This document shows, in pieces, positions 1-11,470 of a DNA stretch of 64,000 nucleotides (the stretch's first letter is position 1; every line of letters starts with the position of its first letter). The notes below the pieces were generated by a model. That model made no database searches. It was given only the letters and a program-made list of their open reading frames with translations, and had not been told where the DNA came from. Origin of the DNA: Stenopsyche tienmushanensis (taxonomy: Eukaryota > Arthropoda > Insecta > Trichoptera > Stenopsychidae); the NCBI GenBank assembly GCA_008973525.1, contig WACJ01000190.1:1-64000 (forward strand), in the 5' to 3' direction. Position numbers and translations under genes: made by a program.

Positions 1-764
1 AATTTGGGTTACTGTGTCATATATGGCATTGGCATATATGCAGAATTATCCATTATTGGGCTAAAATCATTTTATCGGAATTTTATCTTGTTTATAATTC
101 CAGTGAATTTAGTAGTGCTGACATATTAATTGAAATGTTAGTATTGAGTATTTCAATTGCAATACATACGATCCCTATGCACAACCGCAATTATAGACAT
201 TGACGTATCATATTTGATTCCTATATGGAAATTTAATATCCATTAATGACCAATTGTATATTAAATTCGATTTATGCATTATCATAATTGGTATGCTGTT
301 ATTATTTTAAGCATAAGTGCAAATGCATTGAAATGAATCAATACAGTCGCTTTAATATTTGGTAACGTACTTATAATAGTTTAACATGATCACAAAATGT
401 TCAGCCTATTCGCTATAAAAGAAAGCAGTTTCCCGACAAAAGAAAAAATATTTATTTAATATCTTGAGACATAAAAACCTCATAAAAGTGGTCTTCAGCA
501 CTTCAAACATCACAATGTAACTCGGACAATCGCAAATATTGCGTACATTTATCGATACAATATCAAATCTCGGACAATGTTTATCAATCGCGTTGGCATA
601 AAAGTCTCATTCCCATATGGAATGTTGATAAACTTGTATCAATCGGAATTTAATCATGATGAAATGACATACTCAATGAATGCACTCCATTGATTTTTTT
701 ACAGCCGATAAAATAAAGTCGGGCAGGGCCAACAAAGAACGATCGATTAGCAACAATTTTAATT
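1..764. other. AT-rich sequence without a recognised gene
   Basis: I see no exon-like or conserved coding signal here. The part from about 690 begins to resemble the repeat described at 765-1166, so its true left edge may lie inside this stretch. Confidence 0.5.
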
Positions 765-1166
765 ACAATTTTAAAATCATCATAAACTTAGATGCTATAT
801 TTGTATATCCGCCACTTATCATCCAAATAAATCCATTTATCTGTCAGGACCGTCGCAGCATATATGAAGCTTGTATATAAATAGCTAAATACTGTCGGAT
901 AGTGCAAAATATTCGGTCATTTCTTCGAGTAAACATAAACAATTCACTTGAAATTGATTCATTATATCATTCACATATTATTAGTCGATAAATTTGGGCG
1001 AACGATCTATACAATCACGCGATGTATGCGGGGAAGCTCTCCATCTCGGTAGAACTGCGCTAAGTTCTCTCTGTATCTGTTTGTCTCCGAGATTCAATGT
1101 ACAAGAGTGTTTTTTCTGAATAGTGGAAGGGGGGACGCAAGGTCTCCGTCAGTACTCCCGTAGGGG
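765..1166 (-). mobile_element. piggyBac-type miniature element, copy 1 (one end lost)
   Basis: The right end reads AGTACTCCCGTAGGGG followed by TTAA at 1167-1170, the mirror image of the left end of the copy at 3171-3623. From about 765 to 1060 the sequence is a clear reverse-strand match to that copy, including the segment GTCGATAAATTTGGGC and the GCGGGGAAGCTCTCC block. TTAA flanks and CCCY-type termini are the hallmark of piggyBac-superfamily elements. No TTAA end is visible on the left, so this copy is truncated or eroded there. It contains no open reading frame of note and is non-autonomous. Confidence 0.6.
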
Positions 1167-1317
1167 TTAATCCATTTCTTAGAATTATCAGAATGCGCTC
1201 CTACAATCAAAGTTTTTTTTTAATCACTTAAGTAACAGCGACTCAAAGTCAAATTAGTTTTTACGCAATTTCTAATATCTCTAAATTCAGTTTTTTTTTA
1301 AATTTGGATTGGAATGC

Positions 1318-1725
1318 CAGAAAAGTCAGTAAAAATCTCAAAGATGTTTGTGGTGAAGAGGAAAAAATTCTGCAAATTACCTTTGATATTCGATAACGCA
1401 ACTAACTGCAATCCACGGCAAGCAATCGAAGACTTATCGCAAAGACTGGAATCTGATTGGGATCATTGGGCAAACGAATAGGATGGGTGCTATTGGATAG
1501 GGTGGGTACTCCACGCTTTGTCCGAACACCACAAAAACGAGCGACGAAACACCTGCTATGTCTTTTTGACGTCACTATTCCGTGGCTCGCACGGTCTCCA
1601 GACCTGACACCGCCGGATTTCTTTATCTGGGAACGTGCCCTATTTCGTGAATCTTTTGATCTATCATCCAGAAAACTAATCTATCACCTAGAAAACATTT
1701 TAAAACTTAACTAAGCTCAAAATAG
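1318..1725 (+). pseudogene. decayed mariner/Tc1-type transposase
   Basis: An N-terminal-like segment (NPRQAIEDLSQRL, about 1410-1450) is followed by a frame carrying GWVLHALSEHHKNERR. After a break comes the typical DDE C-terminal signature WLARSPDLTPPDFFIW (about 1580-1630). The blocks lie in different frames and the catalytic core between the linker helix and the C-terminal motif is missing, so this is an internally deleted and frameshifted relic. The family assignment rests on the WVPHEL-like and SPDL-P-DFF motifs. Confidence 0.65.
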
Positions 1726-1904
1726 TTGTTAGATTTTTGTTTACGAATTTATTGAGTCCAATCAATGTAGCTAGATTTGAATCGACTGAACAACTATTAT
1801 TATATAACAACTTTGCTCAATTAGCCTGAAAGCTGTTCTTTTGTGCACCGGATGTAAAATGATGCAGCATTGACATCATTTTTAGTTTATAAGAATTTGA
1901 ACCA

Positions 1905-2564
1905 GAGAATCCCGGACAGTTTTATGTGCTCATGAATCCCGGGATTAGTAAACGTAATCCCGGGATTTAATTTTTTTATCTAACAGAAATCGTCCACCTC
2001 ACCAGCACGATGAAGGCTACTAAATCGAGACGTTTCCGCCGAAATCTGGACGCTTGGAAACAGTGGCGTAACTATTAATTGGCGAGCTTAGGCGACGCCT
2101 AGGGGCAGCAACTGTCTAATCTATGTAAACATATATACAGTACATATATATTTTTCAAATCGTTATATTTACCTTTCCCTACCGGTGATGTATTTACTAC
2201 ACCACGACTCTAATAATGGGAATATCGATATGAAATATAATAGATACGGGGTTCAGAATTTTTGTATTATTCCGTAATATAATTATGAATCACATCAAAG
2301 TATTATAGTGTATAAGTATTCATCTGCAGCGATGGAAATAAATAATTTGTCGGGAAATCGGGAATTTTACATATTTGCAATAAATAAAATTCTTTCGCCT
2401 TCGAGTTTTTTTTTATATTAAACAAATGGACTTATTAGTAATTTTTGATCAAGTTTATCAATGTAATTTCTCAAACTATTGAAAATCCCGAGATTGATCC
2501 CGGGATGATCTAATGCAATCCCGAAATCCTGGGATCGAAATTTTGACTCGTTAATGGATTCCCT
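1905..2564. mobile_element. hAT-family non-autonomous element, copy 1
   Basis: It shares a long 5' segment with the copies at 7615-8523 and 13988-14550 (ATCCCGGACAGTTTTA, TGGCGTAACTATTAATTGGCG, ACCGGTGATGTATTTACTAC). Both ends are rich in short CCCGGGATT repeats. The right end closes with GGATTCCCTA, the same terminus as the copy with a target duplication. The left terminus TAGGGAATCC is lost. No transposase remnant is left in this copy. Confidence 0.65.
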
Positions 2565-3170
2565 ACAGAGTACTAATCATCCCACCGATGTGCGACAAAA
2601 ATGTAGAAAAAAGATGAACATAGAAATTAACATGTTGAACTCTTATTTGTATGTAACAAATGCGCATAACCAGACATTTTAAAAATGCCATAAAAGCGTA
2701 AATTAGTAATAAGTTTTGTATCGTTATGAATTTGAAAAAAAAAATCGCTTAAATTAATAAATAAAAATATTATTAAGCTCAAATAAGTGCGTAATTCAAA
2801 TATGTTTTGTCCATTTCTATACAAAATGCATGATGATTCAGCCAGATCTATTTCATTGACGGAAGATAATAGAAACCTCCATTGACAGAAGGGTTAATTA
2901 CACGAATTTAAACATCACCCTTATAATCTAAAATACATTGATGCGTATTATACGGATTAAATCTAAATGAATGAACATTTTAGTGTAATCCATATACGTT
3001 GAATGAGCTTCAGTATTATGCATTTCATGTGCATTATTGGTTCTGCATTTAATTTATAAATTTTGGATATGCGAGTTAGGATTTTTTTAAATACATTATA
3101 TTCATCATAACTTTCTGTGTTTGATGATATATAAATGGGTCATTTTTTATTTTTGTTTTGAAGCAAAACA
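2565..3170. other. AT-rich sequence, nothing recognised
   Basis: There is no credible exon, RNA or repeat terminus in this stretch. The short open frames here are the sort expected by chance in AT-rich DNA. Confidence 0.4.
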
Positions 3171-3623
3171 TTAACCCCTAAAGAAGTACTATCCCAGGGC
3201 ATGGGATCTCCCCTCTACTTTTCAGATTCAATTCGCGTATTTGGGGGCAAATTTCAGTGATTCTCTTGTATATTGAGCTTGGAGACAGACAGAGACAAAG
3301 AGAGAACGTAGTGCAGTTCGGAAGACAGAGACGGATAGCTTCCCCGCATACATCGTACGATTGTATAGAACGTTGGCCCAAATTTATCGACTATATATGT
3401 GAATGTAAAAATGAATCGATTCCAAGTGCATTGTTTATGTTTGCTTGAAGAAATGACCTAATACTGTGTGTTTATAGTGTTTATTTATATATATACAAGC
3501 TTTATACACGCTGCGACGGTCTTGACAGATAAATGGATTTATATGGATGATAAGTGGCGAACATGTAAATATAGCATTTAAGTTTATAATGATTTTATAT
3601 TAGTTTACTACTCAAAGGGTTAA
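3171..3623 (+). mobile_element. piggyBac-type miniature element, copy 2, both ends present
   Basis: The element is flanked by TTAA at 3171-3174 and 3620-3623. The left terminus is CCCCTAAAGAAGTACT and the right terminus, read inward on the other strand, is CCCTTTGAGTAGTAAACTA, an imperfect terminal inverted repeat. The body is about 445 bp and has no transposase. The TTAA duplication and CCC termini place it with piggyBac. Together with copy 1 it makes a large inverted pair separated by about 2 kb. Confidence 0.65.
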
Positions 3624-3939
3624 TACACGGGATAGGGGGGGCAACAATATGTGTAGAATTCAATGACAGAATAACCGTATGAGCTCGCCTACAGTATGTT
3701 TCAGATTTGATGAAGGTTTTCATTAGGAGAGCAGAACAAAAGTACCGCAAGAGAGTTTTATTCTATTTGAATGAAATATTTGCCACGTTGGAAGCGGAAA
3801 TTTTGCATTTCTGAAGTTCTCTATATATTTGAATGTCCGGTCGTCGGTACTACAATATTACTTTGAGCTCGTCGAATGCGATCACAAGACGTCATTAAAT
3901 GCATTCTAGGGCTTGCCACTCGGAATGAGATAAATATTG

Positions 3940-4570
3940 TTAACCCTTTGAGTAGTGAACTAATATAAATTAACATTGCGTTATAAAAAATGCCAATTTT
4001 AGTTTTGTACAAAACAATATTTCGTGATATCCCAAAAAAGCAATTCGCCGACACTTCAAATCTTATCACATCGACGTTGTCGCGGTTGGGTGGTGACGCG
4101 TAGGAAGCGGGAGTCGGGAGGAGTCGTCGGATAGCCTTGACTGCAGGATGACGTCCTTCCCGCAGCCAGATCTCTCTCTCGTGTATAATAAAGAGGATAT
4201 CAAAGCCGTCTTTCTGTTCGACATCATGTTTTGAATTAATGATATCGATTATCTGTCCAGTGGCGTTAATAGGTTAATGCATTTAAAGTAAAATAAAAAC
4301 CGCGTGCAACTTTCAATCGGGTCGATATCCTGCATTTTGCGCCCCAAGCCCTAGTTAAGGCCCTGATTATATCACTCACACTCACATTATTAGTCGATAA
4401 ATTTGGGTTAACGGTCTGTATAATCGTACGATGTACGCAGAAGCTCTCCGTCTTTGTCTCCCACGCACAGTTACCGAACTGCAAGATTTTTTATCCGTCT
4501 CTGTCTCTCTCCGAGCTCAACGTACAAGAGTGCTCTTTCTGAATCGCTGGAATTTGCCCCCAAATACGAT
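3940..4570 (-). mobile_element. piggyBac-type element, copy 3, interrupted by other repeats
   Basis: It begins with TTAACCCTTTGAGTAGTGAAC at 3940, which matches the right terminus of copy 2. It resumes at about 4380-4560 with the GTCGATAAATTTGGGTTAACG block and the GTCTCTCTCCGAGCTCAA block. Between these lie a GC-richer repeat (4080-4205) and another repeat (about 4262-4360, shared with 40738-40830). This layout suggests nested insertion. The far TTAA end was not found. Confidence 0.5.
4080..4205 (-). repeat. GC-richer interspersed repeat family, copy a
   Basis: The block runs from GGTGACGCGTAGGAAGCGGGAG to CAGATCTCTCTCTCG. It matches 14800-14945 in the same direction, and 8806-8960 and 22460-22627 in the opposite direction. 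The core reads AGCCTTGACTGCAGGATGACG followed by a CCGCAGCCA box. The GC content stands out against the AT-rich background. There is no coding frame, no RNA polymerase III box that I can identify and no clear terminal inverted repeat, so its class is open. Confidence 0.6.
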
Positions 4571-5910
4571 AATTAATTAAATTGATTGTAAATGTAAACA
4601 GCACATTGGCGTTCATACTCTCTCTGGATGCCTCGAGTGTGGACGTCACATTGGCGTTGATACTCATCCAAGTGCTAATATACAGTGCAACGTATGGCAT
4701 TCTATTTTTATTCGAGTTCAATTATAAAGCGAATATTTCCATAGCATTGCGCCCCAATTAAAACGAGCCTTTCGGCTCAGATGCAGAAATTTTAGCCCAA
4801 TTAAGATGATTCAAATAACACATTGAATGCCGAATTTCTGCATTTATAGGCCATAGCCCTGTTGCGTTCGGAGCTTGCGATAATATTTTTTATTTCCAAT
4901 ACCCAATGGCATAGCAAAACATATCAAGGATGAATTTAAATTGAATTTCGTCGCCGTTTACCGCAGTTATCCGTTTTAGTTGGACACTGATAAATTAGGT
5001 TCGAACTGTAAGTTTGTTAAAGCTCCCTGCATTTCCATAGCGTTTTCTTCGTAAGAATCGTATTAAATCTAATGAAAAGATAATTGCAAATTTCCAATAT
5101 ATTCAATATGGCACATTGCTGGAATAGTGCAAAGTTTGCACAGCAAATTTGTATCTGATCTGGTTAATGCGCTTCGGCAAACATAATATATTTTGTAAAT
5201 TCGGTTTCATAAAATACCACATGGATAAGAGCTTCAACCTTTGATTAACGTATAACAACTTTTAATAAGACAAACTTTACACTTGGATTATCCTAATTAA
5301 ACATCTTCAGCGTGCAAATTGTTACTTAGTTTCGCAAGTATCAATTATATAATGTATCGCGCGTAATACGATCTTTAGCAAAAGTTTGATATGCATTTAT
5401 GCTGCATATCATCTGATTTAATATTTTTTAATATATGCTGCATTCAAATAGGATCTCAATTAATGTGGGGATATATAAATATGACAGCTCGTGTGATTTT
5501 ATTGCTTTTATTCTTCATAGGAAGAAACTGGCACACAAGGATGAAACTTTACAGAGATTTTGCTTTTTATTTTTATGTCAAAACGTTTGAGTAGACGTCT
5601 GGAAATATTTTATAATTTCCGACCAAGACTGTTTTCAATATTTTATGATCAATCGCCTCTATGGAGTCAGAAGCTCTGAGAACATTATATTTGCACAAAG
5701 CTCCAATAAAGAAAATCCTTTGACCTCATTTTTATTATGCGATTCATTAAAGAGAATATTTAAAAACTGAACAATAAATCAAAACTTAACCGATTGAAAA
5801 ATATCAAAGTTCACGTGGAAGATAATTTGTTCGAATTTTTGAGGAGTGACTTAGATGAGATATATCGTCGATTGTGAAACTAACTATGACTGCGAACAAT
5901 GATCGCTATT
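4571..5910. other. AT-rich gene-free sequence
   Basis: No exon, RNA gene or terminal repeat is recognised. A short piece with GCGCCCCAATTAAAACG at about 4748 resembles the GCGCCCCAAG motif in the adjacent repeat and may be a fragment of it. Confidence 0.35.
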
Positions 5911-6003
5911 GGCTCATTGATGACTTCAAAATCTCTGTGCGTTAAGATCAGTGCTTAACCATGTATAGCGTATTCTGCTTATATACAGCACTCAAAGGGT
6001 TAA
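5911..6003. repeat. repeat fragment with TTAA-type terminus
   Basis: The stretch around 5915-5965 (CTCATTGATGACTTCAAAA then TCTCTGTGCGTTAAGATC) recurs in reverse at about 21335-21415. The unit ends in CACTCAAAGGGTTAA at 5989-6003, the same terminus as the piggyBac-type elements above. A partner TTAA end was not located. Confidence 0.4.
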
Positions 6004-6939
6004 ATCATCAATATAGACGATCGCGCACGTAGGATTTAGAATTTACAAACTCGCACATGCATCTATTTGTCGAAAGAGTGATAATTTCAATCAGAATTTT
6101 TATTCAAATTCAGTGAGGGATCATCTACGAGACTACAGACGAGTCGGCGGGAAGAATACATCTTTCAGCGGTTGACTCTCAATCATAAAACCATAAATCA
6201 TAAAGCAGTGTGTATATAAATGGTAGCCAAAATTGGACCCATTTAGTTAATTTTGACATTTGGCCTTCGATATTTTACTATTACGCGACATGTAGGCAGA
6301 AAACGGCTTAATTGAAGGTTGCTTTTCGAAGCATGATTTTCACGTGCATTTTAATCCCTTGAATTATGCGTATATCAAAAACGTTTTAAGTCTCACAAGA
6401 ATTTATCAAGTCCTTTGAATTTTTGAGGCCCGAGACATGCGCCTATAGATAAATCCGCCACTGTTTCTAATGCAGACTCAGCATTAGAAATAGTGTATTG
6501 CTCGAAGAAACCGCTCTCAGGGCGAAGTTCCCGCTCCCACATTTTCATTAATTGAGATAGCCATGCGCGCACGCGGGTTCGTTCTGCTATCGGGTCGTTG
6601 TCGCGGTGGTCAGCTGCGAATAGAAATACTCTAGTCTTCCTAACCCTATCGGACTGGAAATCGTGAGACAGAGACGGCTGTCTTGCGTCTCATCATACAC
6701 TCGAGCATCGATGGCCAAGTCATGCCGTAATGGTACCCCTACACGTCTAAGAATTCGAAGCTCGATTGTTCATGTTGTCTTGAGAGCAGGCGTTTGTTTT
6801 GAAATTTAATACATTCGCACAATTCTTATCGTTGACCAATTGTATTATTCCTCTTTGACTGTTCTGGAGTGGCGTCATTAGCCGAGTATCACCACTACTT
6901 TGCAAAATCTACTCTTTCAGGCTTGCAAATCCTGTCCTT
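6004..6939. other. gene-free sequence
   Basis: Somewhat GC-richer sequence at 6500-6780 has no recognisable protein or RNA gene. The CACTGTTTCTA / AAATCCGCCACTG region near 6450 resembles sequence near 12590, so some of this is likely old repeat. Confidence 0.3.
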
Positions 6940-7606
6940 TTATTTTCGCAACACATTAATATGCGGGGATTCTACTCTCATAATATGCGGGGATTCAAGA
7001 AGATCAAAACTTGGCAAAATGTCCAGACTGGTGGGTGCTGATTGGAGTCTTGGGAGCAGACACCTTAGGATTGCCTATGATGCCATCTACCAGAGTATTG
7101 CCACATACAGAGCAGGAGCATGGGTGGACAGGCTTGGACACCATGGACGAGACAAGATGACAAGACGAAGCCTAAAAATTACACAACGGCAGCCACTACT
7201 AAGAATCACTAGAGCGTAGAAACGCAGCAATTGCCGATTGGGAACGCAGTTGGTCTGAGTCGCCTCATTGTGGCTATATGCGAAATTTCTCGCCTCAAGC
7301 TAAAATGAATTGACCCCGATCACTGGACTTCCCAGTTCCTGACGGGGCACGGCCGTTTTGCGGCATTTCTGGCAAAAATTAAACTAAAAGATAGTTCGGA
7401 CTGTGTGTGCCCTGTGGATCCTTTCATGGATGCATATCACGTTCTGTGGTCTTATTTGGGCATGTCGGCCGAGAGATAGTCATTTTTCTGGACCTCTTGG
7501 CCACAGGGACTTGGTGGCCAGCCCCAGTGCCTTTTCAGCGTTAAAAGTCTTCTGCCATAGTTTCGGAGCCAAATTTTTAGTATCCGTCCTCTACCTATAA
7601 TATGTT
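6940..7606 (+). pseudogene. R1-clade LINE remnant, 3' part of ORF2
   Basis: A frame from about 7010 to 7217 reads LVGADWSLGSRHLR, then TYRAGAWVDRL, then QPLLRITRA. These are the thumb-region motifs that follow the reverse transcriptase in R1-clade elements. Further on, in shifting frames, are residues resembling the C-terminal TGHGRFAAF region and a cysteine/histidine knuckle (about 7340-7480). Stops and frameshifts make it non-functional. The hAT element at 7615-8523 has inserted directly after it. Confidence 0.65.
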
Positions 7607-7614
7607 ACTACGGG

Positions 7615-8523
7615 TAGGGAATCCAATCCCGGGATCCCGGACAGTTTTAGGTACTTAAGAATCCCGGGATTATAAAACGTAATCCCGAAAAATTCGGGAT
7701 TGAAATTTTTATCTAATACAAATCGTACACCTCACCAACACGATGAAAACTACTAAATCGAGACATTCTCGACGAAATCTGGACGCTTGGAAACAGTGGC
7801 GTAATTACTAATTGGCGAACTTAGGCGACGCCCAGGGGCAGTAATCTATGTATACATATATTTTTCAAATTGTTATATTAACCTTTCTCTACCGGTGATG
7901 TATTTACTACACTTCAACTCTAATCATGGAAATATATATATGAAATATGATAGATACGGGCTTCAGAATTTTTGTGTTCCTCCGTAATATAATTACGAAT
8001 CACATCAAAGTATTATAGTATGTAAGTATTGATTTGCGGCGACGGAAATAAATAATTTGTCGGGAAATCGGGAATTTTGCGAGTTTTAGTCCGTGTCTCA
8101 GCAGAAAGGAATTTTATCAGTCACATTGATGGTGTTATACGAAAATGGGTGTTCACGCGGTCATCAACTCGAACTAGCATTTAAATATCTGATGACGATA
8201 CCTCCAACGAGTATGGAGGCTGAGCGTGCATTTTCAGCAGTAAGTTTCCTGGCTTCCAGAATCAGATCCAGACTAAATGACGAAACACTCGATGCTTTAA
8301 TGTTACTTCGGGCATACTTTCAAAATAATATTTGATTTATTTAGTGTCTTATTTATCTATTTTTTAATTGTATTTTTATCATTCCTTAAATAAATAAAAT
8401 TATTTCGCATTCAAATTATTTTTTATATTAAACAAATTGACTTATTAGTCATTTTGATCAAATTTATCAATGTAATTTCTTAAAATATTGAAAATCCCAA
8501 TCCCGGGTTTCCGGGATTCCCTA
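7615..8523 (+). mobile_element. hAT element (deletion derivative) with perfect 8-bp target duplication
   Basis: The termini are TAGGGAATCC at the left and GGATTCCCTA at the right, a perfect 10-bp inverted repeat. They are flanked by ACTACGGG at 7607-7614 and again at 8524-8531, an 8-bp target duplication diagnostic of hAT insertion. Inside, a frame at about 8093-8335 ends with the hAT C-terminal dimerisation signature (SMEAERAFSAVSFL, then SRLNDETLDALMLL). The 5' end and this C-terminal piece are joined, so most of the transposase, including the catalytic RNase H-like core, has been deleted. It is probably recent in relative terms because both ends and the duplication are intact. Confidence 0.85.
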
Positions 8524-8639
8524 ACTACGGGTTGACCATATACTTGAAGGTGTGAATAACTAAAAAAACTACATTAATAAGCAAAAATAGCTGAACAACA
8601 GAAAGCAGATGCTATGCAAATTGAACATTAAGAAATATT

Positions 8640-8800
8640 CCAAAGAAACTAACGAATATTGTGTGCTATCAACAGTTTCATTTATTGAGCCCGATTCATT
8701 ATCAAGCCTGTTACACGCGGCGGCTGAGCTGACAAGACAAAAGTGGATTTACATTAGAGCGTAGCGTGTATGTTATCCGGTTTGAAAGGGCTAACTGTTA
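8640..8800 (-). repeat. repeat shared with 23209-23310 (piggyBac-like terminus)
   Basis: Read on the minus strand this contains CCGGATAACATACACG, GTAAATCCACTTTTG and GATAGCACACAATATTCG, matching 23220-23305 on the plus strand. The plus-strand copy begins at a TTAA followed by CCCTTTCGG. In this copy the TTAA is degraded (TAGCCC). It is non-coding and probably a decayed miniature element. Confidence 0.5.
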
Positions 8801-8805
8801 TCTTT

Positions 8806-8960
8806 ATAATGACGAGAGAGAGATCTGAGCGCTGGAAGGACGTCTTTCCGCAACCAAGGCTATCCGACGATTCCTATCTGCTGCGCATCAGCACCGGATC
8901 GACAACGGTGCACGCGCCAGTAGCGATAGATGTCGGAGTTTCACTTTTCGTCTCGTTCGG
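8806..8960 (+). repeat. GC-richer interspersed repeat family, copy b
   Basis: It matches 22460-22627 in the same direction (GACGAGAGAGAGATCTG, GGAAGGACGTCTTTCCGC, CCAAGGCTATCCGACGA, ACGGTGCACGCG) and the reverse of 4080-4205 and 14800-14945. It lies next to the repeat at 8640-8800. The reading frame across it is a by-product of its higher GC content. Confidence 0.6.
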
Positions 8961-11180
8961 TCCAATTTGCCCTACCGTGGCCAAAAATCTGCATGCGTGA
9001 ATATTCGCAGACGTAAATTAAATACACGATGAACTTCACGAATCATTTTATTTACAGATCATATCTTGCATTTATTGATTTGTATGTGCACGCTTGCCGG
9101 GGTGCAAGCCCTATTAATCAAGAGCGCTCCCAATTTTAAATCAATTAGCTGCAATTCGTGCGGCATCCTAAATAATTATTCATATTTGTCCGAGAAATTG
9201 CAGATGATAACGCATTGTTGACAGTGCATACGATGGCAAACGATAAGAACATTGTTATTCAATATATGTTTTCAATTTACGTTTGCAATTAATTTTGTGG
9301 TCGCGCCCTAGTTTATAAACGGGATGAGATTTTTCCGATGAATTTATTTATTTCGATAGTCGAGTAAAATTTTCGTTATAATAGTTCTTGGAATATTAAT
9401 ATTTAGTGGAGGTATATTCAGTGAATATATATCACAGGTCATCTAGATTGACATGCGCTATGGCATTCGGGTAGTAAAACCTACGAATATTACCAGTCCG
9501 CCCTTGGTCCAGGCAACAGCATCCTACCTGAACAGGTTGAGGTGCAGCTATTTTTTTTTTAAATAAATAAATTTAAAAACGCCGCGCTAAAATACGTGCT
9601 TCTAATAACAGTCAGCGTGTGAAATTTATATGGATCCATCGAAAAATTCACACTTTTCGCGCAATTTTCGGTTTGATTCTGCACCCTTGCCGCGTATAAA
9701 TTCCACAAAGGAATATAATAATGTGATTTTTTATCAGTTCGATTGTAATTGAATATAGATTTCGCGATATAAGGGACAAATGATGCGTGTTTCATCCCCT
9801 GTCCTTTAAAAAAGTCTTCGAATCTCAATCATTCGCAAGCATCTCCCGATCGTTAACGTGTCGCGCGTTTTTAAGTCGAGCCGATTCATCCAATTTTGAG
9901 GAGGATATGTGGTGTTTCGGCGTAAAAATGGTGCTTAACGACATTGGTGCAGAAAGCCGATAGTGTCGACATACAAAGCCTTTCGACACAAATTACTTCG
10001 GATGTCATTCGACCGAATGGGATTCTGTTCGCGCCCGAGTCAAATATTGAATTACACCCCGTGTTATAAACGCTCCGTAGCTAAATATCGCGATTTTCCA
10101 ACCGACAGAATTTCGACTCCGGCTGCTGAAACCGGAGGGGCTGCAAAATGATGTCGATGGATGTTTTTTATGACATCGACGATCCTCGAAATACACCACA
10201 GAGGATCATTTCCTATGACGTCGGCGACTTAAGTGATCTCTTCATTCATATTAACAGACCGGACGAGCGATTCACCCACAGGACGTATTGGTAAGAAATT
10301 AAGCCATTTTATACGACTGATTTTGGTATCCCGTTTATATAGAGGTTTTGTTTCGTTAAATCGCACGGGAACGGTTTTCCGAGCCATGACACACACGTTG
10401 TGTCATTATAGTTTTAAATCATTCCGGTCCTGTGTCTCATCCGTTTGAGGCGTGGTTCTATGTTATGTGTGTATTGATATGTTTGTATTTAGCATAAATT
10501 TTACAAAACAAGTTTCGCAAAACGGATTTAATATAAAAATAAATCAAATCAATAAATCATTTTTTTCATTTGAAATAATATTTTATGGCATTAAGTATAG
10601 AATATAACGTCGTCGCGACTTCGCTTGGTCGCACGTATCGGGAGCTCCAATTTTCGATGACTGTCACATAATTCTAATTAAATTTACTAAATGGGGTTCG
10701 TTGTGTTGATTTTGAGATCATAATTTATTTGCAATTTATACGCATAGAACTGCGATTTAAGATAGCCCCAAAGGAAGAAATCTGAAGGCATTAATAATCG
10801 TACGAGATAACCATGCATTCAAACTCATGTAGAATGTCCATCATGGCATGCACTGTGCAGCGCCGTCCTATTGGAATCAAATGTCGTCAGTATCCATATT
10901 TAGGGCCGTAACAAGCGCGTGGCAAAGCAGGCATTTATCACGGGTGCAACTGGGCTTGGGGCGCAAAACGCAGAACACCAAACTATTATATTTTACATTA
11001 ACTGATTGACTCTATTTTTATATATATCTCCATTTTTATAATAAACACTAATTTGTTTAATCCATCTTTCTTCGTTATCGTTATGTTCATGTATGGCATC
11101 CGATCGCGAGTCGCTCATTCAGCGGTCCGAAAAGCGGACTGATCCTCGCGGACATGGTTATTAGATTCAGGTTTTGCACC
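8961..11180. other. gene-free sequence
   Basis: No supported exon was found. Several open frames between 9960 and 10450 have no recognisable similarity, and their sequence does not look splice-bounded. A fragment near 10960-10985 (TTGGGGCGCAAAACGCAGAA) belongs to the repeat also seen at 4262-4360 and 40738-40830. Confidence 0.35.
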
Positions 11181-11470
11181 TTACTGTGCACTTTTGTTGA
11201 ATAGGCTGGCATGATCCTGAACGGCGGGACCAATAAACAGCTCGGGGCGATGGAGGATCCCCATATTCCTTTGTCTCATGTGTGAAATGATGAACCGCGT
11301 TTCATCCATTATTATGAATCGACTCAAAAAATTGGCTCTATTGCTGTGAAACTTTGCCAAATGCTCGATTAAAACATCTTCACGACGCTGTTTTTGTTTC
11401 ATTGCGTGCAAACGCGGTACCCATCGTGCGCACAGCTTTATTATGTCTAAATTTTCAGTCAATTTAGAAA
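11181..11470 (-). pseudogene. mariner transposase fragment (irritans-like)
   Basis: The minus-strand frame reads MTENLDIIKLCARWVPRL, QKQRREDVLIEHLAKF and FIIMDETRFI. It corresponds to the mariner linker and first catalytic region; the aspartate of the MDET motif is present (TMDETW in active copies). It is cut off on both sides, and the rest of the transposase is not recognisable nearby, so it is a relic. The CARWVPRL segment is closely related to the fragment at 18040-18350. Confidence 0.75.
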
